64,000 bases of DNA from Pseudonocardiales bacterium (GTDB lineage: Bacteria > Actinomycetota > Actinomycetes > Mycobacteriales > Pseudonocardiaceae): the NCBI GenBank assembly GCA_019247305.1, contig JAFAPC010000086.1, forward strand, positions 1 through 64,000. The letters run 5' to 3'. A model generated the notes under the pieces. It was not told the DNA's origin. It made no database searches and was given only the letters and a program-made list of their open reading frames with translations. Numbering within the stretch: position 1 is the stretch's first letter; every line of letters begins with the position of its first letter. This document shows, in pieces, positions 1 to 8,446 of the stretch. The translations under genes and the position numbers were made by a program.

Positions 1-6
1 CTTCAG

Positions 7-699
7 CTAACGCACCTCGGGGCGGTTTGATGCCACTCCCCGCAGAGCGACACCGGAGGGCCAGACAACCTCCATCTCCTCGTACAGCACCGCCATCAGT
101 GAGACCGCCATCTCCGATGACTCACCTCCGACGTTCATGTTCACAACGCCGCGCACAGTCCCGGCGTCATTAACGACTACCGACAGCCGCTCCAGCAGCT
201 CGCGGCACTGGTGCAGACGAGCAAGGACGTCGCCCAGCCAGCCCGCGTCCGCCCGGACCGCGACTCGGTGCGCGCGGCCCCACCGCACCGTGGCCCCGGC
301 TCCGATCCGGGCCAAGCCGACGCCGGCGAACAGGCCGAACGGCGTGGGACGCTGTTGCCAGCGCAGCACATAGGACGCCAACGAGATCACGACCCGGCGC
401 ACCTGTCGGGCATCACGGCTCCCGAGGGCCACCATATTGTCAATCCGTCGTGACAAGGCGGGGCTCGCGTGGTCCAGCGCTGTGCGAACGTCCTCGCGCC
501 GCCACATTGCCGACAGCCACGCCAGCCCCCGCTGCGCAGTGTCATCGCCGAACAAGTCCAGGTCTTCGGGCAGATCTAATCCTCCCGGGTCAGTGCTGGC
601 ACGCAACAGCGCCGCGCCAGTCCACCGGTACACCGCTGATGATCTCGCTGCCCCTTCTCGACTCCCGCGAAACTGTGGCTGTACGGGTGCAGCACCCAT
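7..699 (-). pseudogene. Lantibiotic dehydratase (LanB-like) N-terminal fragment of the FxLD operon
   Basis: This encodes about 230 residues resembling the N-terminal part of class I lanthipeptide dehydratases, which use glutamyl-tRNA to glutamylate Ser/Thr before elimination. The clearest family hallmark is RPTPFGLFAGV near residue 120, followed by the usual region around RADAGWLG and LLERLSVVVND. Family members normally run to 800-1000 residues. Here similarity stops after VRG, the last ~45 residues look unrelated, and a stop follows, so the gene is probably truncated by a deletion or rearrangement. I chose the ATG at 699 because it overlaps the precursor stop codon (TGATG), which implies translational coupling; an ORF extension to 750 would run into the precursor gene. 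The enzyme is unlikely to be active alone, although some FxLD loci may use split dehydratases, so a second piece left of the window is possible. Confidence 0.75.
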
Positions 700-908
700 C
701 AGGACGGATCGTCTGCGAATGAGTTGCAGGCACTGGCGTCGTCCTCGCACGTGTTGCCGCAGCCGTCGTCAGTGGGGCAATCCGCCATGGCCGGCCCGTA
801 GGCCACGACAACCCGTACATCCAATGCGAACTCGTCGTCCCCCTCGCCAGGCCGTTCGGCCAGTGCCGCCGCGCTGCCTGAAAACTGGGTATCCGACATA
901 TGGGTCAT
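699..908 (-). CDS. FxLD family lanthipeptide precursor
   Basis: This is a 69-residue RiPP precursor. The leader carries the family motif as FALD (residues 27-30) inside DDEFALDVRVV, followed by a Cys/Ser/Thr-rich core. The core has Cys44, Cys50, Cys54 and Cys61 and a DDGCGNTC segment typical of FxLD peptides. Thr46, Thr53, Ser59 and Ser63 are possible dehydration sites. It lies between its methyltransferase (5 bp upstream) and the dehydratase fragment (overlapping TGATG). A second in-frame ATG (residue 4) is an alternative start. Family membership is read from the motif and gene order; the ring pattern cannot be deduced from sequence alone. The truncated dehydratase next door raises doubt that a mature product is made. 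Confidence 0.9.
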   Translation of the reverse strand: MTHMSDTQFSGSAAALAERPGEGDDEFALDVRVVVAYGPAMADCPTDDGCGNTCEDDASACNSFADDPS

Positions 909-913
909 TCTTC

Positions 914-2215
914 CTACTCGGTGGTGTGCTGCAGGACGTCTTGACCGGCTGTGGCAGTTGCCGCTTGGGGCCAGGAGATCGTGACCCGGCTGTGCTTCTT
1001 GTCGATAACACGCCCCTGGGATAGCTGGTCATCGGGAGTGCCCGCCGGGTAGATGCGGAATTGCGGACCGCCTCCGCCGCAGTGGTCTCGCCCCCATACC
1101 CGGAGGTGCTCGGCTACCTGCTCGGCGAGCTTGCTGGCCTCGGGGCCGAAGGCGTGGACACCCCACTCCAGGGTCATCTCCTCGGCTGTGCGCCGTGTCG
1201 TCACATAGGCGAAACTTCCGCCCGCGACAACAGCCGACGTGGCTGATTGCCGGCCTGGCGGGGAGATCACGCCCGTGTCGAGCGTCCGGTCCACCACGAC
1301 GCGGCAGAACCCGGGCAGTGCCGTGGCCAGCCACAGGTGCGCGGTGGCCCACGGCTCGAACCGCCCGATGGTGGCCCCACTCCAGACCTCCACCCGCGGC
1401 GTATCGAGCACCCCCTCCAGCACACCCGAGTCAACGGGGAACTCGTCGTCAACGCGCACGGTGACCTCGCCCCCGCGCAGCACCAGCAGCCTGTCTTGGT
1501 GCACACCGGCGCCCCGCATCGGCACAAAGCCGAACAACCGCGACGACCGGCTGACCAAGCACCCCTCGGCGTGCTCGAACGCAATCGTGCGCGACAGGCC
1601 CCTCACCTGCAAGGGCACGAGCAGGCGTCCGCCCTCAGCCAATTGCCTCACCCAGGCCGGTGGGATGTCCCACGCACCGGCCGTGACCAGGATCCGGTCG
1701 TAGGGAGCGTACTCGGGGACACCGCCGTCGGCGTCGGCGAGCACGACATTCACCTGGGAATAACCCGCCTCGGCAAGCAGGCGGCTAGCCCGGTCGGCGA
1801 TGTCCTCATCGATATCGACCGTGGTGACCTGGCCAGCGGGACCGACAAGCTCGGCTAGCAGCGCGGCGTTGTACCCGCCGGAGCCAATCTCCAGGACCCT
1901 CATCCCGACAGTAATCTCCGCCTGTTCCAGCATGTGCGCTTGAACCTGCGGCGCGGACACCGAACTGAGCGAGTTCCCGTCCTCGTCCCGCTTCGTGACC
2001 ACACCGTTATAGCGGTGGTAAACCTCGTCCAGGCTCACCCCCGGAACGAACAGCTCCCGGGGAACCTTGCGCATCGCCGCCTCGACCACTGCCGAGACGA
2101 TCGTGCCCTCAGCCATGAGGCCCTCGACGACCTGGTTGCGCAGCTGAGTACCGCGATCAGAGCCGACAGCCTCGTCATTCATGGTCGTGTCAGTCACAGA
2201 TATCGACTCCGTCAC
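914..2215 (-). CDS. FxLD-system protein-L-isoaspartate-type methyltransferase
   Basis: This 433-residue protein has an N-terminal PIMT-like Rossmann methyltransferase domain with SAM motif I VLEIGSGGYNAALLAEL (near residue 110), a preceding SSVSAPQVQAHML segment matching the PIMT substrate-side loop, and VTTVDIDEDI as motif II. It also has the long C-terminal extension seen in methyltransferases of FxLD lanthipeptide loci. Characterised relatives methylate an Asp side chain in the modified peptide, leading to succinimide or isoaspartate. It is the first gene of a tight three-gene minus-strand operon. It looks intact, in contrast to the dehydratase fragment downstream. The choice of the most upstream Met is not certain. 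Confidence 0.9.
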   Translation of the reverse strand: MTESISVTDTTMNDEAVGSDRGTQLRNQVVEGLMAEGTIVSAVVEAAMRKVPRELFVPGVSLDEVYHRYNGVVTKRDEDGNSLSSVSAPQVQAHMLEQAEITVGMRVLEIGSGGYNAALLAELVGPAGQVTTVDIDEDIADRASRLLAEAGYSQVNVVLADADGGVPEYAPYDRILVTAGAWDIPPAWVRQLAEGGRLLVPLQVRGLSRTIAFEHAEGCLVSRSSRLFGFVPMRGAGVHQDRLLVLRGGEVTVRVDDEFPVDSGVLEGVLDTPRVEVWSGATIGRFEPWATAHLWLATALPGFCRVVVDRTLDTGVISPPGRQSATSAVVAGGSFAYVTTRRTAEEMTLEWGVHAFGPEASKLAEQVAEHLRVWGRDHCGGGGPQFRIYPAGTPDDQLSQGRVIDKKHSRVTISWPQAATATAGQDVLQHTTE

Positions 2216-2759
2216 CCTCTGAGCCTGGATCCACCGTTCGAATGTGAGTGATCATTCCGGATCGGATGATCGACCTTTGATCGGGGCTGTCCGATCGTAG
2301 GCGGATGGTACCTGCCGGCCCCGCTTCCACACATCGAGCATGGAAACCCTTCCAAGCGGACTGAGGCGTCCAATGCTGCTGCACGGCCGGCCAGGCTGGG
2401 CTTCGTCGGGCCGGGCTGGGACCACGAATCGCGACAGCCCACACCGCCGGATGGTCCGTCGCCGGGCAGCGGACCGCGATCCGGGAAGCGGCGCAACGGA
2501 ATCAACCATTGAATCGACGCTGCTGACGCTGAAGCGGGCCGCCCCGGAGTGGGCTGCGCTGCACCGGCTGCTCGTCGGGGAACTGCTCACCCGCGGGCAC
2601 CCATCATCGCGGCTGCGCGAGCTCGCCGAACGTCTGCAGGCCATCCCAGCCCGTCTCAAGGAGTAGCCCCAGGGCCGGCCAACCCTTGTTCGCTATCCGG
2701 CACCTCGGGGCCGCCAAGCTACCGCTGGGACCGACCACAGCGCCGGGGCGGCCGCCAGG
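2216..2759. other. Intergenic region with one weak plus-strand ORF
   Basis: This gap lies between the FxLD operon start and the 3' end of the gamma-glutamyltransferase gene. A plus-strand frame ending at 2666 contains a protein-like stretch, LKRAAPEWAALHRLLVGELL, followed by an Arg/Leu-rich helix. Its upstream part is low-complexity and no convincing ribosome-binding site was seen. It could be a remnant or a small unknown gene. The operon promoter should also lie here but no clear -35/-10 pair stands out. Confidence 0.3.
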
Positions 2760-4538
2760 TTAGCGGCCGGCTGCGTAGCCCTCGCCTCCGCGGGGGTCGG
2801 CGGCGGCGGCGAGATATCGAGGTTCCTTAGCGACCGCGGACAGTCGGCCCAGTGTCCAGGGCCCGCAGACGTCAACGTGGTGGCCGCGGCGGCGGAGTTC
2901 GTTAAGGGTGGTGGCGGGGAATCGGTCCTCGACACTGAGGTGTCCGGGGCGGGCGATGCGGGGGAAAAACGAGCTGGGGACATGCTCGGTGTGGAAGGCG
3001 GGGGCGTCGATTGCTTCTTGCACGTTGAGCTTGCCGTGGAGGACCGCCAGGAAGAAGTGCAGGCTCCATTGATCCTGTTGATCGCCGCCTGGGGTGCCGA
3101 AGGCCAGCCAGGGGTGGCCATCACGCAGCGCAAGAGTGGGCGAGAGCGTGGTGCGGGGTCGGGCGCCGGGCCGTAGGGAGTTCGGCAGACCTTCGTCGAG
3201 CCAGAACATCTGGGCTCGGGTGCCGAGGCTGAATCCGAGAACGGGAAGGGTGGGTGAGCTTTGCAGCCAACCGCCGCTGGGGGTTGCGGAGATCACGTTG
3301 CCGAGGTGGTCGATGACGTCAACGTGGCAGGTATCGCCGCGCACCCGACCGTCGACGGTGACGGCGGGGGCGACTGTCCCCGCGGGCTCATCGCGCTGGA
3401 TGGGGTGGGCGGGAGGCCGCGCGAGCCGGAGTTCGCGTCCACCGAGCAGCCCGGGTCGAAGATCGTTATTGGCGGTCTCGGTGATCAGGCGACGCCGCGC
3501 GGTGGTATAGGAGGGGTCGAGCAGGTGATCGAGAGTGTCGGGGGCGGCGGGGCTGTCGCCATACCAGGCTTCGCGGTCAGCAAAGGCCAGCTTGGCGCAC
3601 TCGGTGACCACGTGCAGGTAATCCGGACCGCGCAGGTCCGTGTCGTCAAGGTCGAACCCAGCGAGCAGCGCGAGTTGCTGGAGGAAGACGGGCCCTTGAC
3701 CCCAGAGACCGGTTTTGAGGACGCGGTAGCCGTGGTAGTCGAAGGAGGCGGGCTGCTCAACAGTAGGCTGCCAGGCTGCGAGGTCGGCTGCGCTGAGCAG
3801 CCCCTGGTGCGGCTCTCCGGAGGTGTCGAGCCAGCGTGTGGTGGCGCAGAATTCGCCGATGGCCTCAGCGACGAAACCGCGGTACCAGAGTTCCGCAGCG
3901 GCAGCCAGCTGAGCGTCCCGAGTGGCGTGACCGCGCTCGGCGTCAGTGACGATCCTGAGGTACGTCTCGGCGAGGACGGGGTTGACCACCATGCTGCCAG
4001 CGGTCGGGAGCGCGTTGCCGGGCAGCCAGGTGGCGGCTGAGGTGGGCCAGTGCGTCCGGAAGAGGTCGGCAACCGTCGCCAGGGTGGATACGAGGCCAGG
4101 TAGCGCCGGGTAACCGCGACGGCAGTAGCCGATCGCATAGTCGAGGATGTCCCGAAGCGTCCAGGTACCCCACCGCTGGAGCAGCAGGATCCACGCGCCG
4201 AACGCACCGGGCACCGTCGCCGGCAGAAGTCCGGTACCCGGGATGACCTCCAGGCCCAGATCGCGGAACGCGGGGATCGTGGCGGCCGCCGGGGCCACCC
4301 CTTGCCCACACACCACGTGCGCGCTCTGGGTCCGCGCGTCCCACAACACCATGGGGACCTCACCGCCAGGGCCGTTGCGGTGCGGTTCGACCACCTGCAG
4401 GACGAACCCGGCCGCCGCAGCGGCATCGAAGGCGTTGCCACCACGTTCCAGCACGCTCATCGCGGTACCGGTGGCCAGCCAGTGGGTGGAGGCCGCCATG
4501 CCGAAGTGACCGACCAGATACGGGCGCGTGGGCGGCAT
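2760..4538 (-). CDS. Gamma-glutamyltransferase family protein
   Basis: This 592-residue Ntn-hydrolase family protein would hydrolyse or transfer gamma-glutamyl groups after self-cleavage. The N-terminal [15 protein letters not shown] and [10 protein letters not shown] segments are typical of the large subunit. The predicted autocleavage nucleophile is Thr403 in [11 protein letters not shown], and the small subunit follows with ISATPSGGW and TTLSPTLAL. The ATG at 4538 was chosen because the frame upstream of it overlaps etfA and has no family character. It follows etfA by 19 bp, so it may be the last gene of a TetR-etfB-etfA operon. No signal peptide is visible, which is unusual for classical periplasmic GGTs and suggests a cytoplasmic acylase-like role. 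The exact substrate is unknown. Confidence 0.85.
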   Translation of the reverse strand: MPPTRPYLVGHFGMAASTHWLATGTAMSVLERGGNAFDAAAAAGFVLQVVEPHRNGPGGEVPMVLWDARTQSAHVVCGQGVAPAAATIPAFRDLGLEVIPGTGLLPATVPGAFGAWILLLQRWGTWTLRDILDYAIGYCRRGYPALPGLVSTLATVADLFRTHWPTSAATWLPGNALPTAGSMVVNPVLAETYLRIVTDAERGHATRDAQLAAAAELWYRGFVAEAIGEFCATTRWLDTSGEPHQGLLSAADLAAWQPTVEQPASFDYHGYRVLKTGLWGQGPVFLQQLALLAGFDLDDTDLRGPDYLHVVTECAKLAFADREAWYGDSPAAPDTLDHLLDPSYTTARRRLITETANNDLRPGLLGGRELRLARPPAHPIQRDEPAGTVAPAVTVDGRVRGDTCHVDVIDHLGNVISATPSGGWLQSSPTLPVLGFSLGTRAQMFWLDEGLPNSLRPGARPRTTLSPTLALRDGHPWLAFGTPGGDQQDQWSLHFFLAVLHGKLNVQEAIDAPAFHTEHVPSSFFPRIARPGHLSVEDRFPATTLNELRRRGHHVDVCGPWTLGRLSAVAKEPRYLAAAADPRGGEGYAAGR

Positions 4539-4557
4539 CGGGTGCCCAGCGGGCGCC

Positions 4558-5517
4558 TCAGCCTTTACGTTTGGCGATGGCATCGGTGAGCTGCGGGGCG
4601 ATGGTGAACAGATCGCCCACCAGACCAAAGTCGGCAATCTCGAAGATCGGTGCTTCGGGGTCTTTGTTGACCGCGACGATGGTCTTGGACGTCTGCATCC
4701 CGGCGCGGTGTTGGATAGCACCGGAGATGCCGAGCGCGACGTAGAGCTGCGGAGCAACGGTCTTGCCGGTCTGCCCGACCTGGAACTGATGCGGGTAGTA
4801 GCCGGAGTCGACCGCCGCCCGGGATGCTCCGACCGCGGCCCCGAGCGCGTCGGCGAGCTTCTCGATCACCCCGAAGCCCTCCGCCGAGCCGACGCCACGG
4901 CCACCGGAGACCACCACACTGGCCTCGGTGAGCTCAGGGCGGTCACCGCCCTCGACGGGCCGGCGCTCGATGACCTTCGCTGTCGTCGCCGCGTCGACCG
5001 CGGGAATCGTGACGATCTGCTCGGCAGCTGCACCGGGTGACTCACGCGGTTCGATCACGCCGGCCCGAACAGTGATCACCGCGACCGGCGTGGTGGCGCG
5101 CGAGGTGACCAGGTAGGAACCGCCGAATACCGAGTGCGTGGCGGTGCCGTCCTGCGCCAGCTCGACAACGTCGGAGAGCAGACCAGATCCGGTGCGCACG
5201 GCCAGCTTGCCGGCGATCTCCTTGCCGTCCGGCGAGGCGACGAGGAGCACCGCAGCCGGGGAGACTGAGGCTACCAGCGTCGCCAGCACGCCGACGGCAG
5301 AAGCGGTGAGGTACTGATCCACCTCCTCGGACTCGGCGACGTAGATCGTGGCGGCGCCGTAGGCCGCCAGCTGACCCCGGAGCTTGCCGGCGGTACCCGG
5401 GGTGGCCACCACCACCGCGGCCGGCTCACCCAGCCTCGCTGCCGCGGTGAGCAGTTCGTTGGTGACTTTCTTGACCTCGCCACCGGAGTACTCGACGAGG
5501 ACCAGGACCTCTGCCAT
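4558..5517 (-). CDS. etfA: Electron transfer flavoprotein, alpha subunit
   Basis: This is the 319-residue alpha subunit of the FAD-containing heterodimer that takes electrons from acyl-CoA dehydrogenases. It starts with the family-typical [17 protein letters not shown]. The C-terminal FAD domain shows [49 protein letters not shown] and [12 protein letters not shown], all diagnostic. It lies 39 bp downstream of etfB on the same strand, the usual order. The enoyl-CoA hydratase and other acyl-CoA genes elsewhere in the window fit a beta-oxidation role. Confidence 0.97.
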   Translation of the reverse strand: MAEVLVLVEYSGGEVKKVTNELLTAAARLGEPAAVVVATPGTAGKLRGQLAAYGAATIYVAESEEVDQYLTASAVGVLATLVASVSPAAVLLVASPDGKEIAGKLAVRTGSGLLSDVVELAQDGTATHSVFGGSYLVTSRATTPVAVITVRAGVIEPRESPGAAAEQIVTIPAVDAATTAKVIERRPVEGGDRPELTEASVVVSGGRGVGSAEGFGVIEKLADALGAAVGASRAAVDSGYYPHQFQVGQTGKTVAPQLYVALGISGAIQHRAGMQTSKTIVAVNKDPEAPIFEIADFGLVGDLFTIAPQLTDAIAKRKG

Positions 5518-5556
5518 GACGGTTCTCCTCTGCGACCCTGTTAGGGATGGGCGGGA

Positions 5557-6339
5557 TCAGATCAGCTTCTGGCCGATGAGGTAATCGATGAGCTTAGCTG
5601 CGCCGTCGCCCTCGTCGGTGACGATGTGTCCGGCCGCCCGCGCCGGGCGTGGCGTGGACTCGACCACCACCGAGGTGGCGTTGGCCAGTCCGACATCGCT
5701 GGGCTCGATGCCCGCATCGGCTAGCGATAACGTGCTGACCGGCTTGCGCTTTGCGGCCATGATGCCTTTGAACGACGGGTAGCGCGGCTCATTGATCTTC
5801 TCGTTCACGCTGACCACGGCTGGCAACTGCGCCTGCAGGATCGTGATCGCGTCGTCGGTTTCCCGCTCGACGGTCACGGTGCGTCCCTCGACAGTGACCT
5901 TGCGGGCGTGGGTCAGCTCCGGCAGGCCGAGCACGTCAGCCACCATCGCCGGGACGGCACCCACGGTGCCGTCGGTGGCGACGTTACCGGCGATGATGAG
6001 ATCGACCTCGCCGAGCGTGCCGATCACTGTGGCCAGGGCCTTGGCGGTCGCCACCGCGCAGGACCCGTGCAGGCCCTCGTCGGACAGGTGCACCGCCTTA
6101 TCCGCCCCCATCGACAGCGCCTTACGGATCGCGTCGGTGGCCCGCTGCGGACCCATCGTGACCACGGTGACCTCACCGCCGGCTGCTTCCTTGATCTTGA
6201 GGGCCTCCTCGACCGCGCGTTCGTTGATCTCGTCCAGCACGACGTCCGCCGAAGCGCGATCAAGAGTGTAGTCGGAATCGGCCAGCGTGCGCGTAGACCA
6301 GGTATCCGGCACCTGCTTGATCAGAACCGTAATGTTCAT
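5557..6339 (-). CDS. etfB: Electron transfer flavoprotein, beta subunit
   Basis: This is the 260-residue EtfB, partner of EtfA in electron transfer from acyl-CoA dehydrogenases to the quinone pool. The start MNITVLIKQVPDTWS and the later DEINERAVEEALKIKE, VTMGPQRATDAIRKALSMGAD and NVATDGTVGAVP segments are characteristic of the AMP-binding subunit. Spacing to etfA (39 bp) supports co-transcription. The TetR gene ends 53 bp upstream on the same strand, so it may belong to the same transcript. Confidence 0.97.
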   Translation of the reverse strand: MNITVLIKQVPDTWSTRTLADSDYTLDRASADVVLDEINERAVEEALKIKEAAGGEVTVVTMGPQRATDAIRKALSMGADKAVHLSDEGLHGSCAVATAKALATVIGTLGEVDLIIAGNVATDGTVGAVPAMVADVLGLPELTHARKVTVEGRTVTVERETDDAITILQAQLPAVVSVNEKINEPRYPSFKGIMAAKRKPVSTLSLADAGIEPSDVGLANATSVVVESTPRPARAAGHIVTDEGDGAAKLIDYLIGQKLI

Positions 6340-6392
6340 GACTACAAGGTTACCGATCGGTAGCTGCGGAGCCTACCTCTGCGTGACCGCCC

Positions 6393-7133
6393 TCACGACG
6401 GCGCGGCAGCGGCCTTGCCGCTCTGTGCGAGCTTGGCTTGCAAGCCAGCCAGCAGCAGGTCAAGGCCGTAGTCGAAGCGGCCTGGTCGGTGCACACCATC
6501 CAGATGCGGACCCACGGTGGTCACAGCAGGGATCTGCTCTGGCGGCAGTAGTGGGTAGTACCCGGCCTCCCCTCCCTCGTGGGTTGCGCCCCCCCGCAAC
6601 CGGACGATATATCCCATTTGTTCAAAGCCCACGGTATAGGTGAACAGGGCGAAGAAGGCGTCGGACGCCTCCGGGGGAGAGAATCCGCCCTCCAGCAGGA
6701 GCCCGATCGCCCGCTCGATCACCAACAGGCCGTGCGGGCCGATCCTGACCCGGCCGCGGTAGGCCTGGGCTAGCTCGTGATGGGCGGTCAAGGCCTGGTG
6801 GTAGCTGCGCGCCAACGCGCGGAGCTGAGTCAGCCAGTCGCCCTCAGTGGCCGAGGTGTCCACCTCGCCCAGCACCAGATCGAGCATGAGGTCCACCAGC
6901 TCTTCTTTGTCCCGCACGTGGTTGTACAGGGCCATTGGTGAGACCTCGAGCTCGGTGGCTAACGCCCGCATCGTCAAGGCGGGCAAGCCTTTCTCGTCGA
7001 CCAAGCTCAGCGCGGCCCGCACGATCCGAGGCCGGGACAACGGGGGCGGCCGCGTGTAGTCCTGGCTGGGGTCGACGCCCACCCAGGCCGTGGAGTCGCA
7101 GCGGCCGCGAGAGGCACTGGACTGGTCGTTCAA
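6393..7133 (-). CDS. TetR family transcriptional regulator
   Basis: This regulator of about 246 residues has an N-terminal TetR helix-turn-helix (IVRAALSLVDEKGLPALTMR, then LATELEVSPMALYNHV) and a C-terminal ligand-binding domain of the TetR_C type. I favour the TTG at 7133 because AAGGAGG lies 8 bp upstream, whereas longer in-frame starts would run into the GTAC-type palindrome at 7171. It is divergent from an ECF sigma gene and upstream of etfBA, so either or both could be targets. The effector is unknown. Confidence 0.85.
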   Translation of the reverse strand: MNDQSSASRGRCDSTAWVGVDPSQDYTRPPPLSRPRIVRAALSLVDEKGLPALTMRALATELEVSPMALYNHVRDKEELVDLMLDLVLGEVDTSATEGDWLTQLRALARSYHQALTAHHELAQAYRGRVRIGPHGLLVIERAIGLLLEGGFSPPEASDAFFALFTYTVGFEQMGYIVRLRGGATHEGGEAGYYPLLPPEQIPAVTTVGPHLDGVHRPGRFDYGLDLLLAGLQAKLAQSGKAAAAPS

Positions 7134-7170
7134 CGGTGAGTCCTCCTTGATCTCAATTACTACCACGAGA

Positions 7171-7266
7171 CGTACAACGTACACCCAATTGGGCGATGGC
7201 GCCTTGCGGACTCCAGTATAACACTGTACTTATCAGCGTACAACGTACTGTTGACCTACAACATAC
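7171..7266. promoter_or_regulatory. Repeated GTAC-N3-GTAC operator-like sites in the TetR/sigma divergent promoter
   Basis: CGTACAACGTAC occurs exactly twice, at 7171-7182 and 7237-7248. A third, degenerate copy (CCTACAACATAC) lies at 7255-7266, 18 bp after the second. Each full copy is a palindrome of GTAC arms around a 3-bp centre. The sites sit between the divergent TetR and ECF sigma genes, where TetR autoregulators typically bind. That they are the TetR operator is inference. Confidence 0.6.
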
Positions 7267-7339
7267 TCACGAAGCAACCTTGACTTGATCACCACCCGGA
7301 CACCCGCCTCCGGCCCACCACACGTCACTAGGGGTACCG

Positions 7340-7924
7340 ATGACAACCACCCTCAGCCCGCCGGACGCCGCACCAGGCACCACTGATCTACTCCTGCGCG
7401 CCTGCGAGCGAGATCCGCAGGCGTGGAACGAGATCGTACGTCGATATAGCGGAGTCGTGTTCGCGAAGGTGCGCTCGTTCGGGCTGCAGGATGCCGACGC
7501 CCTCGACGCCGTGCAGATGACCTGGTTGCGGCTGGCGGAGAACTGCCACCGGATCCAGTTTCCCGAGCAACTCGGCGGATGGCTGGCGACCACTGCCAAG
7601 CGGGAGTGCCTGCGTATCCTGCGCCAGCAGGCACACCAGACCCCAACTCCGCCCGACGCGGCGGTGGAACGGCTGGCTGATTCGGGCGTGGACCCAGAGC
7701 AGCACGCCGTGGACGCAGACACCGCAGCGCGGCTGTGGAACGTTGTCGCGACGTTGCCACCGCGGCGCCGGATCCTCATCCGGGAGCTGTTTCTCAACCC
7801 CCCAGGGCCATACACCGAAGTCGCCCGTAAGACTGGAATCCCGGCCGGCGGCATTGGACCCACCCGGGCGCGGGCGTTAACCCAACTGCGGCGCAGGCTC
7901 GATGAGCGCGGTCTGAGCCGGTGA
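7340..7924 (+). CDS. ECF-type RNA polymerase sigma factor
   Basis: This 194-residue protein has sigma-70 region 2 (DPQAWNEIVRRYSGVVFAKV, then DALDAVQMTWLRLAENC) and region 4 (LPPRRRILIRELFLN, then TEVARKTGIPAGGIGPTRAR). No anti-sigma factor gene is adjacent. The following genes are a small protein of unknown function and a DyP peroxidase on the same strand, so it may direct an oxidative-stress or envelope response through them. A GGGG-rich stretch just upstream of the ATG is a weak ribosome-binding site. Upstream are the TetR-operator-like repeats. Confidence 0.88.
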   Translation: MTTTLSPPDAAPGTTDLLLRACERDPQAWNEIVRRYSGVVFAKVRSFGLQDADALDAVQMTWLRLAENCHRIQFPEQLGGWLATTAKRECLRILRQQAHQTPTPPDAAVERLADSGVDPEQHAVDADTAARLWNVVATLPPRRRILIRELFLNPPGPYTEVARKTGIPAGGIGPTRARALTQLRRRLDERGLSR

Positions 7925-7966
7925 CTCTGATTACGACCACTGATCTCCTGACCGGAAGGATGCCCC

Positions 7967-8422
7967 ATGGCCGAGCAGCCATCACAACCCGTCCAGCATC
8001 CGCTGACGGTGGTGATGAAAGCGAAGTCTCCGGAAGACTACGCCGCGCTTCGACAGGCCGTCGAAGCGCTCCAGGCGCTGCCACCGGATAAGAATCCGAT
8101 CACTGTCGCATTCAATAAAATCGGCACGGTGCACTTCGGCAGATTCGCGTTCCTCGGCAACGACCAGCTCGGGGTAATCACCACCTACGACGGCGACTTC
8201 GATGTGTACATCAACGAATTCATCGACAATATCGGCGACGTGTTCAACACTCTTCTGGCGCACGTGGAGGATGCGCCGCCACTGCCGGTCCAGACCCATC
8301 GCCAGGAGTTCCTGAACTACGTTCACCGCGTCGACTGTGGCTGCGTGGAGCCATTTTACAGCGCCTATCCCGAGCACACCGTGCTCGACATCCTTAACGT
8401 GACCCGTGATGGTCCGAGTTAA
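7967..8422 (+). CDS. Conserved protein of unknown function next to DyP peroxidase
   Basis: This 151-residue soluble protein has no signal peptide or membrane segment. Recognisable blocks are FNKIGTVHFGRFAFL, VITTYDGDFDVYINEF and EPFYSAYPEHTVLDI. I recall similar sequences beside Dyp-type peroxidases in actinomycetes but cannot assign a function. It lies 42 bp after the sigma gene and 24 bp before the peroxidase, which suggests one transcript. The Cys pair in DCGCVEP might bind metal; this is speculation. Confidence 0.75.
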   Translation: MAEQPSQPVQHPLTVVMKAKSPEDYAALRQAVEALQALPPDKNPITVAFNKIGTVHFGRFAFLGNDQLGVITTYDGDFDVYINEFIDNIGDVFNTLLAHVEDAPPLPVQTHRQEFLNYVHRVDCGCVEPFYSAYPEHTVLDILNVTRDGPS

Positions 8423-8446
8423 TATGACCGCGAGGAGGGATTACCA

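Noticed and set aside
2252-2659. Minus-strand Arg/Ser-rich frame in the 2.2-2.8 kb gap
   Set aside because: Low-complexity composition typical of GC-rich non-coding frames.
3261-4040. Plus-strand open frame opposite the gamma-glutamyltransferase
   Set aside because: Gly/Val/Glu-rich with no family features; the minus strand has a clear GGT.
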